Part shown: positions 59,382 to 64,000 of the stretch, piece by piece
Layout of the letters: each line of letters starts with the position of its first letter
How positions within the stretch are numbered: the stretch's first letter is position 1
NCBI GenBank assembly: GCA_023391005.1
Contig: JAEWBS010000043.1
Location: 1 to 64,000 of the forward strand
Length of the DNA stretch: 64,000 bases
Direction of reading: 5' to 3'
From: Bacillota bacterium
Lineage (GTDB): Bacteria > Bacillota > Clostridia > Oscillospirales > Ruminococcaceae
Notes under the pieces: model-generated
Databases searched by the model: none
What the model was told of the DNA's origin: nothing
What the model saw: the letters and a program-made list of their open reading frames with translations, nothing else
Made by a program: the position numbers and the translations under genes

Positions 59382-60298
59382 CATCTATTCTGCTTTATTG
59401 GAACCACATCTGTGTGCTGCACAATCAGGAGAAGATTTTTTTAGCGCAGCTGACCGAGCGCCTGCGCCAACAGAACATTGCGCTTGACATACGATTTTTC
59501 GGTCTGGGTTATCCTGAGCATATGTCGGAATACCTCGCGCGGCCCGACGCGATTCTTCCCGATGTCATCGTCTCGGCCGATCTAGAGGTTTTTGAGGACA
59601 GCCGCATCTTTAACCGGTTTTCCGACACGCTGTACCCTGCGGCAGATTGGGTTTTGCTGCGGCAGACCGCCGCGCTGAAAGCGGTGTTCCGGCATCCGGC
59701 GCTGCTGCCCTTTGTCTCGATTCCGCTGGTATATTACACGTCAAATCCCGCCGCTTGTGCCGAAAAGAGTATCTGCGATATCGGCGGCCTTGCCTTTGGA
59801 GGCATCAATAATTCCGCGGGTAAAACATTGGTCAAGGCGGTGTGGAGCTATAGGGGTAAGGACGAAGCCCGACGGCTGCTTGAGACGTCGTCCGTTTCCG
59901 ACATGCCCATCGGTGCTTTCCAGCAGGTGCGCACCGGTCAACGGGAGACAGCCCTTGTCCCCTCGCTCTACGCCCTGCGAGCCGACGGTTTGAGCACCTT
60001 TTTGCAGATACCGCAAGAGGGACCTCTGTTGGTCTCCTCCTATTTTTGTGCGCGGCATTCCATTCCCGAGCAGGCCGCGCGGGTGCTGGCAGAAGCGATT
60101 CTCTGCCCCGAGCTGTGCACATTTTATGCGCAAAACGGCGACCTGATCCTGCATCCCGCCTGTATTGACCGCCCCAGCTTACAGATATCTGACCGCTATT
60201 TTGTCCCCACATTCGACTGGTACGACCGGGTGCCGCCTCAAGAATTTTACGCACTTTATTGCGAGGCGCTGCCCACCGCTAAGGACCCGGCGCCATAG
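59378..60298 (+). CDS. Binding-protein-like protein without signal peptide
   Basis: 306 residues. The general run of segments (ILLYWNHICVLHNQEKIFLA at the start, LPDVIVSADLEVFEDS near 65, a mid-chain VYYTSNPAACAEKSICDIGG, and DRYFVPTFDWYDRVPPQEF near the end) resembles a type II periplasmic-binding fold, but there is no leader peptide, so it would be cytoplasmic. Its start overlaps the ATPase stop by 4 bases (ATGA). It has several cysteines. It might hold the compound brought in by the divergent importer and hand it to the GTPase. I do not recognise a named family. Confidence 0.6.
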   Translation: MTSILLYWNHICVLHNQEKIFLAQLTERLRQQNIALDIRFFGLGYPEHMSEYLARPDAILPDVIVSADLEVFEDSRIFNRFSDTLYPAADWVLLRQTAALKAVFRHPALLPFVSIPLVYYTSNPAACAEKSICDIGGLAFGGINNSAGKTLVKAVWSYRGKDEARRLLETSSVSDMPIGAFQQVRTGQRETALVPSLYALRADGLSTFLQIPQEGPLLVSSYFCARHSIPEQAARVLAEAILCPELCTFYAQNGDLILHPACIDRPSLQISDRYFVPTFDWYDRVPPQEFYALYCEALPTAKDPAP

Positions 60299-61053
60299 CG
60301 CATCCTATTAATTCACCGACCGGCGCCGCACAGACACCGGTCTTCAGCTTATCAAAAACTTGCATCGGATTTTTTATAATTGCCACCGACAGGTTTTCTA
60401 CAAAACAATACTATTTGCTCGTGTATACCTTCATTTCATTGATAACAAGCACTCGGTTCGATAAGGTGTGATAACCATAACAGGTATGGCTTGCCATTTT
60501 GCAATGGGGGTTCTTGAAGAGTCGGCGGCGTCTTTGGGCAATTTTTTTCGGATTATTAATAATGGAATTCATTCGGATACCCCTAAAAATGTCATAAATG
60601 AAATGTAAAAAGGCACGATAGCTGTAAAAAGCCATCGTGCCTATATTCTGTTTGGAACTCTTTTGGTATTCAAAAATTTGATTGGCCAAAGTAGGTGCGT
60701 GCGTCCAACACCTGTACGATTGCCAAGGCTCAGCCATAGACAAAGAAAACATCTTTCACATCTTGTGCAATCGCATTAAACGGGTCAAAATTTGATGGCC
60801 TGATTAAAACGGCCTAAATTTTGAAATGGGTATCACGAGGGATTGACCGATTCACAGACTAATGTTAATATCTGAACATATCAATAGCAAATATATGGCA
60901 TCTAAACGTGGTTTCTTACTAAAATCACTGCTATCCATGACCGTTTGCAACACAAAGCAGACCAGAAACGGGTTTTCGAAGGTTTACTCTTCGTTAATGC
61001 CATTATACTTAGTGGCATGATAAAAATCTCATCAGGAAAGGGTGCTCGAATCT
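60299..61053. other. Long gap with one hairpin, no gene
   Basis: About 750 bases. AGGCACGATAGC and GCCATCGTGCCT (60611-60642) form a hairpin with one bulged position. A 113-codon open frame on the minus strand (60411-60752) lacks a binding site and reads like non-coding sequence. The promoter of the symporter gene must lie near the right end; I could not pick it with confidence. Confidence 0.5.
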
Positions 61054-62475
61054 ATGTCTCTTGCAAATATTAACAGCATAATCAACGGTTTCGTATGGGG
61101 TCCTATCATGCTCTTGTTTCTGGTTGGCTGCGGCGTACTGCTCTCCATACGCACCGGGTTCCTACAGGTGCGTAAATTTAAGATCTGGTGGAACTCAACC
61201 ATCGTCTCTATCTTTAAAGACAAAAATGTTCACGACAAAAGCGATGGAAATTCACTCTCCCAGTTTCAGGCATTTACCACGGCTCTGGCCGCCACGGTAG
61301 GCACGGGTAATATTGCGGGCGTGGCAACGGCCATCGTGGCCGGCGGGCCCGGCGCGGTGTTCTGGATGTGGGTATCCGCTTTCTTCGGTATGTGTACCAA
61401 GTATGCGGAAGCGTTACTGGCTGTTCTTTTTCGCCATAAAGCGGAGGACGGCTCTTGGATGGGCGGCGCCATGGTATATTTGCAAAAGGGCGTGAAGGGC
61501 CCCTTTGGCAGGTGCTTAGCCGTGTTTTTCAGCGTTCTCGCAGCGCTGGCGGCGTTTGGCATCGGCAATATGACTCAGGTGAATTCTATTGCCGGTTCCG
61601 TTACACGTCTGTTCCCCGCTGTTCCCGGATGGGCTGTGGGCTTGGTGCTGGTTCTCCTCACCGGTCTGGTGCTGCTGGGCGGCATTAAGCGCATCGGCTC
61701 CGTTACGGAAAAGCTGGTGCCCTTTATGGCACTTTTCTATGTGGTGGGCGGTCTAGCCGTCATTATTGCCAACGCCAGCCATCTGGGCCGGGCTTTCAGC
61801 CAGATATTTTCTCAGGCTTTTAGCCTCCGTGCGGTTGGCGGCGGCGTAGCAGGCGTTGTTATGATGCGGGCCATGCGCTTTGGCGTTGCCCGGGGCGTAT
61901 TCTCAAACGAGGCCGGCCTTGGCTCCGCTTCCATGGCGCATGCTACGGCAAACGTGAAGGAACCCGTTAAGCAGGCCCTCTGGGGCGTGTTCGAGGTATT
62001 TGCGGATACCATTATCATTTGTTCCATTAGCGCGTTGGCCATCCTTACCTCTTTTGACGGTATGGCAATTGCGGATGTGGGGCTCAACGGTGCACAGCTC
62101 TCGATGGCGGCATTCGGCACCATTTTCGGCACCTTAGGTGAAGCCACCGTGGCCATTGCGCTGTGCATGTTTGCCTTTTCAACCCTCATCAGCTGGAGCT
62201 ACTACGGCAACCGTGCCTCTACCTTTCTCTTTGGCGGCAAGGTTGGCAAGCCCTATAACCTTATTTTCACTCTGGTCGTCTTTGGCGGCAGCGTCGGTGG
62301 CTTGGAACTTATCTGGGACATCGCCGATACGCTCAACGGCCTCATGGCTATCCCCAACCTGATCGGTCTCGTGTGTCTTTCCGGCGTGGTTGCCAAGGCA
62401 ACGAAGGATTACTTCCAGCGCCGGCAGGATGCCGATTATGTGGAAATCAGCCGAACATATTCGGACTTTATGTAA
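61054..62475 (+). CDS. Alanine/glycine:cation symporter (AGCS family)
   Basis: 473 residues with about 11 membrane segments. Family marks: NGFVWGPIMLLFLVG at the start, RTGFLQVRKF near 32, TVGTGNIAGVATAIVAGGPG near 86, RGVFSNEAGLGSASMAHA near 285, and WSYYGNRAS near 385. It imports D/L-alanine or glycine with Na+. A GTG at 61042 is in frame, but AGGAAAGG sits directly against it, so the ATG at 61054 is preferred. A long palindrome ends the unit. It could serve amino acids released by the hydantoin or gamma-glutamyl pathways. Confidence 0.92.
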   Translation: MSLANINSIINGFVWGPIMLLFLVGCGVLLSIRTGFLQVRKFKIWWNSTIVSIFKDKNVHDKSDGNSLSQFQAFTTALAATVGTGNIAGVATAIVAGGPGAVFWMWVSAFFGMCTKYAEALLAVLFRHKAEDGSWMGGAMVYLQKGVKGPFGRCLAVFFSVLAALAAFGIGNMTQVNSIAGSVTRLFPAVPGWAVGLVLVLLTGLVLLGGIKRIGSVTEKLVPFMALFYVVGGLAVIIANASHLGRAFSQIFSQAFSLRAVGGGVAGVVMMRAMRFGVARGVFSNEAGLGSASMAHATANVKEPVKQALWGVFEVFADTIIICSISALAILTSFDGMAIADVGLNGAQLSMAAFGTIFGTLGEATVAIALCMFAFSTLISWSYYGNRASTFLFGGKVGKPYNLIFTLVVFGGSVGGLELIWDIADTLNGLMAIPNLIGLVCLSGVVAKATKDYFQRRQDADYVEISRTYSDFM

Positions 62476-62612
62476 CCCCCACCTACGCATAGCGCAATTA
62501 CGCTTTCAAAATTCTTTTCTCGCCTATATCCTCAACCCGGTAAATGAACCATCCCCACGGTGAAAGAAGCAAAGAGAACCCTCTGGCGCAGAATATCAAA
62601 CGATGACACAGG

Positions 62613-62655
62613 GGCTGCAACAAAATGCATAATATGCATTTTGTTGCAGCCCCTG
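62613..62655. terminator. Perfect 21-bp inverted repeat, terminator of the symporter gene
   Basis: The 43-base stretch beginning GGGGCTGCAACAAAATGCAT is symmetric about one central base, with every position paired. It lies 137 bases after the symporter stop. Confidence 0.75.
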
Positions 62656-62715
62656 ACTTTTAAAGCTCTGTTTTAAAACCGTTTGCGTTGTAAGTCAAAG
62701 TCGCTTATCCAAAAA

Positions 62716-62991
62716 TTACAGCGCACCAACTTTCCGTGGCTTCTGACGTTTCACACAGGATGGTGTCACTCGGATACCAAGCCGAGCTCTCAATACGCTT
62801 GCATATCGGTAATCCACAGTAAGGTGCCCGCATTGTGATGGTGCTGTACACGTCGCCGGTGCGTCCCGCTCGCCGTAGGAAATATCCTCAATGAGCAACC
62901 GCTCGTTGACGCCGGTGCCCGAGACGAAAACGCCCCGGTTTTGCCCCCTTATCAGCTTTTGATGTCGCCGATATAGTCCTACAATTGCCAC
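62716..62991 (-). pseudogene. Possible frameshifted gene remnant
   Basis: On the minus strand an open frame reads GQNRGVFVSGTGVNERLLIE and DISYGERDAP; in the next frame, a later stretch VYSTITMRAPYCGLPICKRI and SSAWYPSDTILCETSEATES ends in a stop at the same place as expected for a C-terminus. Joining the two by a frameshift near 62855 gives a plausible tail of a protein I do not recognise. No start or binding site is seen, and chance cannot be excluded. Confidence 0.2.
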
Positions 62992-63090
62992 AATTTATCA
63001 CCAGCAATTACATATATGCATTATCATTTAACAATGCCAAGAAGAATCTTTCTGGATATATCCTCTATTTCAAGAAGAACTAATGCCTTT

Positions 63091-63792
63091 TTAAACCTTT
63101 TCCTTTTTGAACAAGCCACCGTGGTAACAAATAATCGTTTGAGCTGAATGGGAAAGCAGCCGTTGCATCGAAGCCTCCGCTTTTTTAATATCTAAAGTAA
63201 ATTGCGGATTAGCTAACACCGGCTGTCCTTGCGCCAAAGCTATAGCATCGCCGGAAATAATCGTATCAAATTCCGGAAGATACAATGAGATATGCCCAGG
63301 GGTATGGCCCGGTGTGGCAATTACCTGACATCCCCCGCAAAAGGGCAGTATTTCATTCTCCTTAAGCAAATAATCAATTTCGACCGGTTCGACAGAACGG
63401 AGCAGGCTGCAAAAAGCCTCGCCGAACGCCTGCTGCTCGGCTAGAAGCGTCTTCTGTAGTTGCTCTGCCTGCTCAAGCCGAAGCGATTTGCGAAATCCGG
63501 AAATATATGGTGCTTCATCAATCGAAGCCATTATGAGTACATCCGGGTATTTTTGTTTGAATGCCGCAGCAGTGCCTACATGGTCATGATCTTGATGCGT
63601 GAGAATAATATGGGTGATGGCTTCGGGAGATACACCATGGCAATAAAGCACTTCTTCTATTGTGGGTAGAGTACCAACATATCCGGTGTCCACCAAAACG
63701 CAGTGGTTATCATCACAGAGAACCACTGGATATATAAAGTCTCCCGCTGCATCATAAGGCGGTGCAATTTCTAACACAATAAGCTTATTCAT
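63091..63792 (-). CDS. Metallo-beta-lactamase-fold hydrolase
   Basis: 233 residues. Metal site THQDHDHVGT near 62-71, the HxDxDH variant of the family motif, then ATPGHTPGHISLYL near 155 and the aspartate in IISGDAI near 175, with a final histidine in ICYHGGL. Such proteins are thioesterases, lactonases or hydroxyacylglutathione hydrolase-like enzymes; the substrate is not readable from sequence. The start is an ATG with GGAGAAAA upstream. It is a single-gene unit on the minus strand. Confidence 0.85.
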   Translation of the reverse strand: MNKLIVLEIAPPYDAAGDFIYPVVLCDDNHCVLVDTGYVGTLPTIEEVLYCHGVSPEAITHIILTHQDHDHVGTAAAFKQKYPDVLIMASIDEAPYISGFRKSLRLEQAEQLQKTLLAEQQAFGEAFCSLLRSVEPVEIDYLLKENEILPFCGGCQVIATPGHTPGHISLYLPEFDTIISGDAIALAQGQPVLANPQFTLDIKKAEASMQRLLSHSAQTIICYHGGLFKKEKV

Positions 63793-64000
63793 TTTTCTCC
63801 TTAGCGTTTAAACGAAAATACGCACTTATCAAGTGTTTAGCGCGCCTACTTTTTATATTACCTTGCAATACCCCGATAACTATTCCGCAGCACCATAGCT
63901 GCGAATCAGCAGTATTTTCTCCTTCCCTACAAAACAATTACACACAAACGAAAAATGACCTTCCGAAACACCATGAGGTCCAGAAATCATAGGAGCTCAA
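63793..64000. other. Right edge of the window, no gene seen
   Basis: About 200 AT-rich bases beyond the hydrolase start. It should contain that gene's promoter, but I see no clear motif, and no gene enters from the right edge. Confidence 0.4.

Noticed and set aside
60411..60752. 113-codon open frame on the minus strand
   Set aside because: No ribosome binding site, unusual composition with many His/Arg/Lys and no recognisable domain; it spans a hairpin.

Overview
The window looks like part of the chromosome of an anaerobic, probably spore-forming, gut- or sediment-type member of the Clostridia. The reasons are strong AGGAGG ribosome binding sites, a YIEGIA-type membrane protein with its small partner, oxygen-sensitive 4-hydroxybutyryl-CoA dehydratase, a sodium-pumping decarboxylase subunit, and many Na+- or binding-protein-dependent importers. 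I see no rRNA, tRNA, CRISPR array, phage block or complete insertion sequence. Species-level placement is not possible from what I can read.

Layout. 2-4739 (+): a tripartite tricarboxylate-type transporter (TctC-B-A) followed by shikimate dehydrogenase and type I dehydroquinase, which looks like an uptake and catabolic module for quinate or shikimate. 5180-6256 (+): YIEGIA protein plus a 58-residue partner. 6699-7940 (+): ferritin-like protein. 8103-12470: AraC regulator divergent from a sodium:solute symporter and a leaderless gamma-glutamyltransferase. 12733-15671: flavodoxin-like protein, PucR regulator and a frameshifted acetyltransferase.

15842-23498 (-) is the most unusual locus. In order of transcription it encodes an NCS2 permease, a biuret-hydrolase-like isochorismatase-fold enzyme, the two halves of a urea-carboxylase-type carboxyltransferase as separate genes, a small membrane protein, a biotin carrier protein, a 48-residue OadG-like membrane peptide, the OadB-type Na+-pumping carboxybiotin decarboxylase and an internally duplicated membrane protein. 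No biotin carboxylase is present. The combination suggests that a urea-carboxylase carboxyltransferase runs backwards (allophanate or a related N-carboxylate to urea plus carboxybiotin) and that decarboxylation of carboxybiotin drives Na+ export.

24268-32714 (-): a 4-hydroxybutyrate operon (dehydratase, CoA-transferase, dehydrogenase, permease, three unknown small proteins) behind a clear sigma-54 promoter, with its sigma-54 activator next to it. 33339-41852 (-): a NikABCDE-like ABC importer with an aspartoacylase-like hydrolase, a MATE exporter and a LysR regulator. 42008-46566: accessory stretch with a 250-bp direct duplication, small membrane or secreted proteins, and a sigma/anti-sigma pair. 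46569-54154 (-): hydantoin operon (TRAP transporter DctQ-M-P, hydantoin racemase, hydantoinase, N-carbamoyl-amino-acid hydrolase, IclR regulator). 54610-60298: Crp/Fnr regulator plus a three-part ABC importer (-), divergent from a metallochaperone-like GTPase, an ABC-type ATPase and a leaderless binding-protein-like protein (+). A dyad GTTAG-N6-CTAAC occurs upstream of nikA (one mismatch), the LysR gene and the crp-like gene, which may tie the last cluster to the Nik-like one. 61054-62475 (+): alanine/glycine:cation symporter. 63091-63792 (-): metallo-beta-lactamase-fold hydrolase.

Overall this is a catabolic region for nitrogen-rich small molecules (ureides, hydantoins, gamma-glutamyl compounds), 4-hydroxybutyrate and quinate/shikimate, in which nearly every pathway carries its own importer and its own regulator.
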